Below, piece after piece: positions 1 to 9,860 of a stretch of DNA of 64,000 bases. The stretch lies in the NCBI GenBank assembly GCA_029204225.1, contig CM055100.1, positions 17,873,650-17,937,649 of the forward strand, in the 5' to 3' direction. Both the position numbers and the translations under genes were made by a program. The notes below the pieces were generated by a model. It worked only from the letters and a program-made list of their open reading frames with translations. It had not been told where the DNA came from and searched no databases. The stretch's first letter is position 1, and the number at the start of each line of letters is the position of its first letter. The DNA is from Diphasiastrum complanatum (lineage: Eukaryota > Streptophyta > Lycopodiopsida > Lycopodiales > Lycopodiaceae).

Positions 1-1942
1 ACCAGAGCATAGTTGCCAGAAAAAGAGAACATTTTAAATACAGCAGCCCAAAATTCAAATGCATACAGCGATTTTTTTAATAAGAATACAATTAAACAAA
101 CCACATTATCCTTAATAGATATAGAACAAGAGACAAGTAGTTTTTTTTGCTTTGTAGTTTTTAAGAATCAATAAATCAAATGTTGGAAAATGATAAAAAA
201 AAAAAGGAGATTTCAAATTATAATGGTCCAAAAATAGGTTAATGCTAAGGACTCCCGGCGCCCTCCTTTTTTACATTGGAATGATAAACAAAACGTCTGA
301 AATTGGAACCTTTAGTGCTCTTCCTTTCAGGACTTGGAAGAATCTCTGTTTTGAGGGTCCAATTTCGCCCTCTAAGCTGCATATTTCAAATTCTGATGGC
401 AATTAGGTCAACATGACCACCTCTATCTGTAATTTAGAAGTAAGAATGCTAGCATCCTGATTTCCTCTTCCTCTTCTAAGTTTCTGAACCAAAAAGAGAA
501 CCACCTTTACCCTAGATAGTAATTTGATACAAGTTATGAACACATTCAGAAGATGTCATGTACAATAGAACAAATGGTGGGCTTTTTTGCAATCCTTGTA
601 ATGCATGATCATATGGATTGCACCTTGTAATTCCCAAACAAAGATATTAGATGACAACCTTGCATGCCCTCCTACAAAGGAACACTGCCTCTCTGAAATC
701 TCCCATGAGAAGGTTAGAATCTCTATCATAAAAAATTGTCCAAGTGAAATCGATAAGAGCACAACTAACAGCCTAATTAGAAGCTAGTAAACCTAACTGC
801 ATGCACTTAACTTGCAATTTCTTATTGGTTCAAGCAATAGAATTTGAATGGTAACATGTCATAATCATTAACATTTTGTGATCAATGGACCAAATTTTCC
901 CTGTAACCAATGGAACCCGAGATGAGTTACTATCTTATCAAAAAGAGATTGCTAATAATCAAAGAGTCGTGAAGGGTCGTTTGTTCCAAAATGCACTCTG
1001 AAACATGTTCCGGGATTCCCCACTAGGGTTTCTCGGAACCTGCCCAAAAGAAAGGTTGTTTGATGTTTTTTTGGTTTAATTAATTTTTTAAAACATATAA
1101 GTCATCTAAAAAATAGTTTTGTGAGGTTTTTCATGTTATTTTTTTAAGTTTTAACTCTCTATTATTTAATTTTAGGCCAAAAAAGAATTTCAAAATGTGT
1201 TCTAAAATGCTCATTTTGAAACACATATACAACGAAATGTATTCTGCTGCATCTATGCAATAAATTATCAACAATGAACATGTACATATAATCACATAAA
1301 GCCTCTCACGTCATAATAGTGGCCAAATTATTGGCCAGTTACCATATAGTTACGTGTATATGGAGCATGGGTACAGCCCTATTCTTATCTATCATTTGGA
1401 CCATACAATTTGGACACTTGGGCTCATCTTGTATGAGTTGGCATTTATTGCTAGCATTTAATGGTGGTATGGCTATTATTGGGCCCAAAGTTTTAACTTG
1501 CAAGTCCTACCTCTGGTCCATTAAGTGCATTTTGGATCTAATTTTTTCACCTGGTATGAGAGCAGGTTGCGGGCCAAAGTCGGATTATTTTCCAAATCTA
1601 GAGGTGGATTTTAAGGCGCCATAAATTTTATGTGACTTTGGAGGTGTTTCTAGCTCAAATCATGCATTTTCAAGTATAGAAAGTGGATCTTTGTGATCCT
1701 AGTATCATTCTAGTGTTGGTGTGTGATCCGGATTAACATATTTCACACCAACACATAAAAAACCTATAATTAACAGTTTGAAACTGATGATAAGGATCTG
1801 GATTACTTGGAGAATGGAGTTATGGTAGAGCTATTCTAATAGTGTTGATTAAAAGTATCAGTTTAGGTGTCGTAGACAACCATAGAGAGAGAGATTGTAG
1901 AAACGATTAGGCATCTCAGACATCCATGCAATACACTGATGT
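1..1942. other. Gene-less AT-rich stretch
   Basis: No credible coding region is seen on either strand; the open frames here are short and show no recognisable motif. Two weak structures are present. Around 978-1244 a loose inverted similarity links GTTCCAAAATG near 985 with CATTTTGAAAC near 1215, which could be a very diverged MITE. At about 1710-1758, GTTGGTGTG is followed by CACACCAAC, a short hairpin. Neither is strong enough to call an element. Confidence 0.6.
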
Positions 1943-2703
<761 letters not shown>

Positions 2704-2715
2704 CTCCCCCTTAAG
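2704..2715 (-). promoter_or_regulatory. Copia polypurine tract
   Basis: On the minus strand it reads CTTAAGGGGGAG, directly before TGTTAAAG of LTR-1. This is the usual copia plus-strand primer position between the end of RNase H and the 3' LTR. Confidence 0.8.
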
Positions 2716-2722
2716 CTTAATA

Positions 2723-3058
2723 CTACGAATCTAAATTAAAATTGAGATTTATCAAATCTACTAAAGTAGAATATTCATCTCTAGACAATGGCTTTGTCAA
2801 AATATTAGCTAACATATTGTCTATATGATAGTAACTTAGTACAATATCTTTATTCTAAACTTTCTCTCTAATAAAATGAAATTGAACTTCTATGTATTTC
2901 ATTCTAGTATGAGTACGCGGGTTTAGAGATAGAGCTATGCAGCTCTAATTGTCACACTGGAGTATTGTTGGACCGATCTGTGGAAATTGCATATCTTGTA
3001 GTAACCTTTTGAGCCAAATTATCTCCTTTACTGCTGATGTGGCTGAAGAAACAAATAG
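2723..3058 (-). pseudogene. Copia RNase H C-terminal fragment
   Basis: The minus strand encodes the C-terminal part of a copia RNase H: EIIWLKRLLQ, then QCDN, ALSLNPRTHTRMKYIEV, FIREKV, HIDNMLANILTKPLS and a short tail ending just before the polypurine tract. Known family order is RT, RNase H, polypurine tract, LTR, which is what is seen. Two in-frame TAG stops occur where the family has Gln (QCDN-stop-SC, where QCDNQS is usual, and KV-stop-NK), so each fits CAG to TAG. The upstream part is lost at about 3058, where an unrelated insert begins. It is dead and probably belongs with LTR-1 rather than with the copia element starting at 4023, whose LTR differs. Confidence 0.8.
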
Positions 3059-4022
3059 TTTTTGGCCACAGGTCACAAAGCTATGATAGCTTTAGAGCTC
3101 AATGCAGAAGAGAAACAAGGGAGCTGCATGGTCGTGAACAAAAAAGCTTTGAGGACCGAAGACATGAAGACGGCGGTCAAACGTTCGTTGACTGAAGATC
3201 ACACGAACACAAACTTGAACACAAGCACGAACACGAATTTGAACATGAACACAAACACGAACGCGAACGTGAACATGAACACGAAGATAAAAGGTTCGTG
3301 GACCCAAGGCAACCTAATGACAAAGCCAAAGGCACAAGAAGACACAAAGATCCAAACGACGGCGGATCTCCACGCGTGAAAGGACAGATGAGATCACGAA
3401 AGTACAGGAGACATCATCCTTCGGAGACTTACAGGATACCGTTAGGACGTGCCTAATCAGCCATTCTCGTAATCTCTTGATCTACTAATCATGTCCACAT
3501 TTCTACATACATGTAGATCTTGATTATTAATAATGTAGTTGTAGCAGATTGACAATATACATACCAATGTAAGCTGAGCACTGTGTAGCTGGCAAGCTAA
3601 GGTTCAAAAAGTTTGCTAGTAAGCGCGACAAGTTTTGATTCATGAAAGATACAGTTTCTTTTGCGCCGATGCGCTGTGTGGTCTGCCACAACAACGCTTA
3701 AGGAATTCTCTAATAATGCAGTAGATGCTTTTATGCAGAAGAGTTTCTTGTCTTGAATATGATCGAATGTTTAATTGTCTGATAGTTGTATGTTTGTAAT
3801 CAGCTGGTTTCAATCTTATTTTGCACACTAGTTTTACCTTAACAAATGCATAAGTAAATTCTACGTAGGTGAACATTGTTTTGGCTTCACCTTGGAGGAT
3901 TGTAGATCCTGTCGCAGATGGCAGTAGACCTGAGGATAGAATCAAATTCTATCTAGGTTTGTTTATGTGAGAATCTCAACATAGGGAACTAGAGGACAAA
4001 ACAATTTGTGTCTGGATACCCA
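3059..4022. other. Unassigned insert between two copia fragments
   Basis: This 960-bp stretch separates an RNase H fragment from an RT fragment. It carries an AACACG-type hexamer array at its left end. From about 3470 to 3982 it looks LTR-like: it ends with TGTGAGAATCTCAACA, which read on the minus strand begins TGTTGAGATTC. No adjacent primer-binding site or polypurine tract confirms an LTR. Open frames at 3062-3379 and 3640-3945 show no known motif. Confidence 0.4.
3201..3289. repeat. Imperfect AACACG/AACACA hexamer array
   Basis: About fourteen six-base units of the type GAACAC, AACACA and GAACAT run head to tail. In one frame they encode alternating Asn-Thr, in another Val-His-Val-Arg. 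The period of six and the lack of any domain suggest a simple repeat and not a gene. Confidence 0.85.
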
Positions 4023-5106
4023 CTACACCCTTATCGGGACTATCCCAAGTATAAACTTTAGGAAGCCTAGATCTACCATCTTGAATTCACTAGATAAATC
4101 AACTTTAACTTTGCTTATGCCTTCATCATCATTTCCTGTCATAATGATGTCATCAACATAAAGTACCAACATGATGATCTTTCCTTCATTACATTTGAAA
4201 TATAAAGAAGGTTCATAAGCACTTAGTACAAAGCCAAGGGAATAGAGAAAATCATGCAACCTAGAGTACCAAGCTCTAGGTGCTTGCTTCAAGCCATATA
4301 GGCTCTTCCTTAAGTAGCACACTTTTTGCTCCTCACCAACCTTGATGAAGCCCTCGGGTTGCATCATGTAGATTTCCTCTTCTAAGAAGCCATTCAAGAA
4401 GGCATTTGTCACATCCATTTGGTAGAGATCCCACTTGAACAAAGTAGCAATGCAAATGATTAATCTAATAGTTACAAGCTTAGCTACAGGTGCAAATGTT
4501 TCTTCATAATCTAATCCTTTTACTTGAAGAAATCCCTTAGCAACAAGCCTAGCTTTGTACTTACTAATAGATCCATCTTGATTGTACTTTATTCTATAAA
4601 TCCACTTACATGCAAGTGGTTTATTCCCTCTTGGAATATCTACAAGATTCCAAGTATGATTTTCTTCTAATGCATCATACTCTACTTGCATTGCATCTCT
4701 CCAAACTTTAGATCTATATGCTTCTTCAAAATATGACGGTCCTTCATGCAACGTAGCTAAGAAAGAGTAAGAAGAAGAAGATGTAGAGTCTTCCTTTTGC
4801 TTTCCCTTGTCCACATAGGTGAGCCTTGAGGGCTTGGCCTTGCCTCTTGATGATCTTCTCGGCCCCCTTTGACTCGGATCCTTGTCTCCATCTTTGGGTT
4901 TGTCAAGATCCTCCTCGGATTTGTCAAGATCTTCAATGCACAATGGGTTAGATCCATTAGACAAGCTCTTAGCAAATTGTGACTCATCAAAAAGTACTTC
5001 CTTGCTTACCTTTACTTTCTTGGATATAGGATCATATATCCTATAGCCCTTGCTATTTTCTCCATAGCCAACGAAAATCCCTTTGAAGGAGGTAGCATCT
5101 TCCTTC
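4023..5106 (-). pseudogene. Copia integrase C-terminus and reverse transcriptase
   Basis: The first part (about 5097-4960) is the integrase tail, with IFVGYGENSKGYRIYDP and SKEVLFDES. The RT follows: NHTWNLVDIPRGNKPLACKW, KARLVAKGF, ETFAPVAKLVTIR, QMDVTNAFLNG, EEIYMMQPEGF, LYGLKQAPRAWY and the catalytic box YVDDIIMTG. Both Asp residues of YVDD are intact. The frame is open for 313 codons from 4964. It ends at LKFILGI and then runs into unrelated sequence, so the RT connection and RNase H are deleted. The integrase portion is split from its N-terminal half by the insertion at 5107-5476. Confidence 0.9.
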
Positions 5107-5476
5107 CATTAGAGGAGTTTTGGGCTCCAAAAACACCCTTTAAGAATGCGTGCATGTAGTTTATATTATTAAAATATTATAACACTAATACCTTGACTTG
5201 CCATAACTTTTTAATCGGAGCTTAAAAGTATGTCATCTAACATATCATTGGAAAGCCCTTGTTGAGCGCTTTCCAATGCACCAAACTCCGCTAAATTTGG
5301 ACTTACCACTAAAAATCTATGCCATTTTTAGTGTGGAATCAAAATGTGGACTCATAAAGTTACGTAGATTTCGAATTTGAGTATTTTGATTGGTCCATGT
5401 ATAAGAGAAAATTGAGAAAAAAATATAAAAAGAATCTTTACAAAGGGTCTTTTTTGGATTTAGAACTCCTCTAATG
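5107..5476. mobile_element. Non-autonomous TIR element inserted in copia integrase
   Basis: The two ends form an inverted repeat: CATTAGAGGAGTT at the left and AACTCCTCTAATG at the right, continuing as an imperfect match (left ...CCAAAAACACCCTTTAAG, right on the minus strand ...CCAAAAAAGACCCTTTG). The element cuts the integrase frame directly after HIPLETRS, and the reading frame resumes beyond it. Flanks (minus strand GACAAGAAG and GGAAGGAAG) could be a diverged 9-bp target duplication, with 7 of 9 bases matching. It has no transposase. Inside is a hairpin with TTGGAAAGC and GCTTTCCAA. The right 140 bp recur at 9738-9860, so it is a repeat family. The superfamily is not settled. Confidence 0.75.
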
Positions 5477-6372
5477 CTTCTTGTCTCCAAAGGGATGTGG
5501 ACATAACAAATACATCCAAAGATCTTAAAATCTTTTACATTGGATTTCTTACCAAAGAAAGCTTGATAAGGTGAGATCCCATCTATAGCACTGCTAGGAA
5601 GTCTATTACACAAGTAATTAGCACATGTTATAGCTTCTCCCCAAAATGAGATGGGAAGTGATGCACCAAGTTTTAAAGACTTTGCACACTCACATAGACT
5701 CCTATTTTTCCTCTCGGCCACCCCATTTTGTTGGGGGGTGTAGGAACAAGTGTATTGCAATTTAATGCCATTGATCTCACAAAAGTCTTTCATTTTATTA
5801 GAGGTGTACTCTCCTCCATTATCACATCTTAGTGCTTTGATGGAAGTACTAAGTTGCTTCTCTACAAGAGACTTGAACTTAATGAAAGCTTCATAAACAA
5901 GACTTTTCTTTGATAGTAACTCAATCCATGTGAATCTAGTACAATCATCTATGAAAGTTACATACATCAAGGCATCTTCATTACTTGCATGTGAAAAACT
6001 ATGTACATCAAAATGTATGAGATCCAAGGGAGAGGTAGATCTTGATGAAGATCTCTTGTAAGAAGATTTGTGTGACTTTGCAAGGCCACATGCCTCACAC
6101 ATCTTTCCACACTTCTTGAAAGCTCTTGGTAGGCCGAGAGCTAGTTCCTTGCTTGCCATTGACTCCATAGATTGAAGATTAGGATGGCCTAATCTCTTAT
6201 GCCAAAGCTCCACTTGAGATAGCTCCTCCCTAGCCAAGTTCACACTTTCATTTGCAACATTAGCATCCAACTTGAAAAGTCTACCTTGTTTAATGCCACT
6301 AGCTATGCACTTGTCATTTTTCAAGATGGAACAAACTCCATTCTTGAAATGTACATCTAGTCCATTGTCCAT
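5477..6372 (-). pseudogene. Copia pre-integrase and integrase core
   Basis: The N-terminal zinc-binding region is intact: LWHKRLGHPN supplies the two His and CEACGLAKSH the two Cys. The catalytic core has D in DLIHFDVHS, D in LRCDNGGEY and E in PQQNGVAERKNR, the D,D-35-E triad typical of retroelement integrases. ISFWGEAITCANYLCNRLP and PYQAFFGKKSNVKDFKIFGC follow, as in copia. The frame ends inside the inserted TIR element. The catalytic residues remain, but the protein is truncated and separated from protease by a stop. Confidence 0.92.
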
Positions 6373-6645
6373 TTATTGTCCTACACTAAGCAAGTTTCTT
6401 GAAATGGTAGAAACATACAAAACATTATCTAGATCTATCCTTTTAGATGTGCCTAAGCAAAGAGAAATAGATCCTATGCCATCTATCTCGCATGCTTGAT
6501 CACTAGCAGTGTAAATTGACTTCTTAGAGTCATTACAAGATAGAAGAGTAGAGAAATAATGCTTGTTAAAAGACATGTGGGAACTAGCCCCACTATTTAT
6601 CCACCATGTGCCTTGACTTGAAGTTGGTGTAGATGCAACCATCAA
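6373..6645 (-). pseudogene. Copia aspartic protease with altered active site
   Basis: The frame contains WWINSGASSHMS, where copia proteases normally have a D-S-G catalytic triplet. Here the Asp codon reads AAT, giving Asn, which fits a single G-to-A change. After it come LSCNDSKKS and the family-typical LDNVLYVSTISRNLLSVGQ. A stop follows directly (VGQ-stop-MDNG), cutting protease from integrase; a CAA to TAA change is one explanation. The protein would be inactive as read. Confidence 0.85.
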
Positions 6646-6704
6646 GGATGTGTTGAATCTATCCTCATCTTCTTCCTCGTGAGCAATGTTCCCTTGATCT
6701 CCAA

Positions 6705-7600
6705 CGATTTCGGCTCAAGGACACCCGAAGACGAAGGTCAGATGTTCGATGACCGAAGGAGCTCGAAGGCTTGTTGATTCTTCTTCAAGTAGCATTCTGA
6801 GGCAAAGTGTCCTTTCTTCCCACAAAAGAAACACTTGAGCTTTGCCTTGTTCTTTACCTTGCCTTTGGAAGTAGATCCTCCATTCTTCGTCTCGATCTCC
6901 TTGCCTTGATTCTTCTTGAATGGATGTTGCTTCTTCTTGCCTTTGGATGTAAAGTTTGCTTTCTCCTCTCCTCCATTAAGTGACATGCCATCCATTCTTG
7001 TCTTGAGGTGTAGAAGCCTACTCTCCTCAGCCACAAGAACATTGTGCAAATTTTCAATGGATGGAAGAGTGTCTTGAATAGCAAATGATTGGACTAAGTT
7101 GGTGAACTCATCACCTAGGCCATTAAAAATGATTTGTACTAGCTCTTGATCTTAGATCTTCTCTCCTATTGCACTTAATTCCTTGTTAAGAGATTTGATC
7201 CTAAGGACATACTCTTGTCCACTCTCTCCACTTCCTTTCATGCTTTGGAAAACTTGATTTCTTAGCATGAGGATTCTTGAAGTATTATTGGATTCATAGA
7301 TGCTCTTTAATGAATCTCAAGCCTCTTTGGATGAGGCACAAGAAGACACCTCTTTCAAGAGGTCATTGCATACATTCAACTTTATGCAATGTAGAGCTAA
7401 TATTGCTCTCTTCTTGTATTTGGTTTGTTCTTGGGGAGCTTGAGGCTCTTCCTCAACTCCTAGAACTATGTCAAAGAGATCATGGATCACTAGGAGGTGA
7501 TTCCATTCTCCTTTCCAAATGGAATAATTTGTGAAGTGAGTCTCTCACTTGATTTCAACAAATATCCACCCATAAATGACATTGTAGAATGAATGCTCTT
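6705..7600 (-). pseudogene. Copia gag (UBN2-type) with CCHC zinc knuckle
   Basis: The C-terminal part shows a clean zinc knuckle, CFFCGKKGHFASEC (CX2CX4HX4C), after a Lys-rich stretch. The N-terminal part in shifted frames reads HDLFDIVLGVEEEPQ, KYKKRAILALHCIKLN, SIYESNNTSRILMLRNQVF and GESGQEYVLRIKSLN, the usual copia gag segments. It is broken by at least one frameshift near 7500 and by in-frame stops (KEA-stop-DSL, where Trp is usual, and EKI-stop-DQ). A homologous gag relic lies at 20772-21453. Confidence 0.85.
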
Positions 7601-8163
7601 CTAAAAATCACAAAGATTTTTGAATTTTAAAAGATCTATGAAAGGCATAAAGCTTACAAGATTTCCTATAGCCTTGTCTCTATCAAACTAGCACACAAGC
7701 TTGAATGATACACAAAGATCTTGCCAAAAATTCCTAGCTTTCACTCTCACAAAAAATTTTGCTTTACACTTTTCTTAGAGATTTCACTTCAACTAAGGAT
7801 CTGAACAAATCAGCCTCTAAGATCTGATCTTAGACTCTAAAAATAAATGCTTCAATGATCCAAAACTCTATCTGGTCATAGGCATTAGCTAGATTGAATC
7901 TAGATCAATACTATGCTTCAAAAAGCACAAAAAAAAGGACTAGTATTGTGATTTTGGGACCAACAAACAAAAGTAACTTGAAATAAAAGTTGTTGTACGG
8001 TTTCACACATGTGAAAAGTACATACACAGCCTCCAAGTCATTTTGATCCAAATGAATACAAGCTATCACTCTAGATGAACTCGCCCTCACTAGAATCGGC
8101 CAAAAAACAAATTTTGCCAATGATCTTTACAAGTTTTATGATTCAAATGATCACTCTCTTACT
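7601..8163 (-). other. Copia 5' leader region
   Basis: This non-coding stretch sits between the gag start and the primer-binding site. It includes TTTCACACATGTGAAA at 8001-8016, a relative of the CACACGTGTG palindromes in the adjacent LTR. No other gene is visible. Confidence 0.6.
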
Positions 8164-8177
8164 TAGCTCTAATACCA
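8164..8177 (-). promoter_or_regulatory. Primer-binding site, initiator-Met tRNA type
   Basis: The minus strand reads TGGTATTAGAGCTA, one base from the usual plant copia site TGGTATCAGAGC over the first twelve bases. It directly follows the end of the LTR (AATTTATCA). Confidence 0.88.
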
Positions 8178-9021
8178 TGATAAATTTTCAGATTGTACTT
8201 AACAATCATAGAGAGCTATTGGTTGCTTAATTAATAGATCTATCAAGTTCTACACATTAGATCTTGATCTAGATTCACTACACTTGGATTTAAGCAAGAG
8301 GAATGGATCAATACATCATAAATTAGTGAAGGCAGCCTCATACGTGTGGAGTACTGTCCACAGTATGGCCTGCACCTAAAACAACAAGTACAATAGTTCT
8401 AGATAGCAATCATTCATAGAAATCACAAGACAAATGACTAGAAATTTCACAAAGGTGTAGAATGCAAAAGTCTCATCAATCTTCTTAGCAAAATGATGAT
8501 CCTTTTATGGATCAAGTACATCCACAAGTCTGGTACAGTCCAACAGGTCTTCACACGTGTGAAGAGTGCCACATCACTCAGATCTATCCATTTGATCCAT
8601 CCTTGATCCTTATCCAAAGTTGACCTTCTAGAATATGGCTAAAATCCAAAAAGCTAGTCTCCTAGAATATAGGAACATTTCCTACAAAATAAACTCTTAG
8701 AAAAATTGTCAACTCTTATCTTCTAGAACTCTATACACACGTGTGAACATCCACCTGCCATGTGGGAGCATTTACTCATGCACATGCAAGGAAAAGCTAA
8801 TTTCTAGGTGACTAGTCAACTTGACTAAAAACTACTCATATCATGTTCACACTAACTAGATTGATACAAAATCAATTTAGATATATACAAGTATGAAAAG
8901 TACATCCTTTCACATGTAAGAACAGGCTCCACACGTGTGAAATCAGATCATCAACATTGTTCTAATGTTTGATCATTATTTACAATAACCAATGTCAAGT
9001 GAGAAGTGATAAATTTCAACA
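8178..9021 (-). repeat. Copia LTR with CACACGTGTG palindromes
   Basis: In minus orientation it begins TGTTGAAATTTATCACTTC and ends GAAAATTTATCA, giving TG...CA ends and a length of 844 bp. The inner side carries the primer-binding site. The outer side (9022-9032) is followed by purine-rich GAGAGGTGCA on the minus strand, which resembles a polypurine tract, so this LTR may have served two tandem elements. It contains three CACACGTGTG copies (8549-8564 as a 16-bp palindrome, 8736-8745, 8930-8939) and a diverged one near 8340. These embed the G-box core CACGTG, a known plant bZIP/bHLH site; their role here is inference. Confidence 0.8.
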
Positions 9022-9248
9022 TGCACCTCTCAAGTGTGGATGCCTAATTCTTGAAGGCATTTTTGAGTGTGATTCTTCTTGTTCAAAATTAGAAGAGAGA
9101 ATGTGAAATACATGACGTAGTAGAATCTAAAGACGACTAATCTTGATCTTGTTGAGAACTTGGACAAATAGGAATTATAGACTTAGGTAATTGGGCAAGT
9201 CATAAAATTGATTCTTGTTGGGGTTTTACAAGTCAATGAAACTAAATA

Positions 9249-9626
9249 GTATAACTTTTTAATCGTAGCTCCGGTTGAGACCAAAATTTTACCATTGCAA
9301 AGCTCTCATCGACGAGAGCTTTCCAAAGGTACTGTACATGACCTACTTCCAAGCAACTGTTCAAAAGTTATAGCCAGTCAAAGTTTAAAAAGACCCAATA
9401 CCTCTTCTCTGTGCATGGATAAAGGACTCTTTTGACTTTGTGCACGGATAGAGGACCCTCTCAGTGAGAGGGCACGGATACATTTTCAAAAACTTTGACT
9501 GGCTATAACTTCTTAACGGTACTTGGAAGTAGGTCATGTAGGGTACCGTTGGAAAGCTCTCGTCGACGAGCACTTTTCAACGGTATAATTTTTGTCTCAA
9601 TTGGAGCTACGGGTAAAAATTTATAC
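9249..9626. mobile_element. Foldback element, arms of about 138 bp
   Basis: Arm 9249-9386 and arm 9490-9626 are imperfect inverted copies, around a 103-bp loop. Shared blocks include the TAGCTCC/GGAGCTA ends, CGTCGACGAG-type sequence, ATGACCTACTTCCAAG with its complement, and TTATAGCCAGTCAAAGTTT. The loop holds two copies of a GTGCAYGGATARAGGAC motif. The RNA would fold into one long imperfect duplex. No coding capacity is seen. It could be a foldback or MITE-type element and a source of small RNA; the latter is inference. Confidence 0.85.
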
Positions 9627-9737
9627 TATTTTTAATGATAAATTGTATATTATGCTATGAATAACATGTCATGCTTGCGGGCTGCCCCTGACGCCGAATC
9701 ATAGCATTATTAAGAAAACTTTTTTTTCAATTTTAAT

Positions 9738-9860
9738 GAGCTATGTTACATAGATTTCAAATTTGAGTGTTTTGATTCGTCCATGTGTAAGCAAAATTTG
9801 AGAAAAAATATAAAAATAATCTTTACAAAGGGCCCTTTTGGATTTAGAACTCCTCTAATG
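9738..9860. mobile_element. Second copy (right end) of the 5107-5476 TIR family
   Basis: The sequence matches 5335-5476: GTTACRTAGATTTC, TTTTGATT-GTCCATGT, AATCTTTACAAAGG and the terminus GATTTAGAACTCCTCTAATG. No left terminus with ATTAGAGGAG was found upstream, so this copy is truncated or has a diverged left end. The foldback just upstream shares the TTGGAAAGC hairpin with the first copy and may be the rest of a longer relative. Confidence 0.7.

Larger units (their letters stand above)
4023..8177 (-). mobile_element. Degenerate Ty1/copia element, internal region
   Basis: Reading the minus strand from 8177 to 4023, the order is primer-binding site, gag with a zinc knuckle, protease, integrase, RT, which is the copia order. 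The 3' end (RNase H, polypurine tract, 3' LTR) is missing: homology stops after the RT motif LKFILGI at 4023. The element is interrupted by a 370-bp inverted-repeat element at 5107-5476. Frameshifts in gag, a stop between protease and integrase, and an altered protease active site show it cannot be autonomous. The LTR at 8178-9021 adjoins its primer-binding site. Confidence 0.9.

Noticed and set aside
1319-1624. 101-codon plus-strand frame
   Set aside because: No domain and no similarity to neighbouring elements; taken as chance.
3640-3945. 101-codon minus-strand frame
   Set aside because: No recognisable motif; it lies inside an LTR-like insert.
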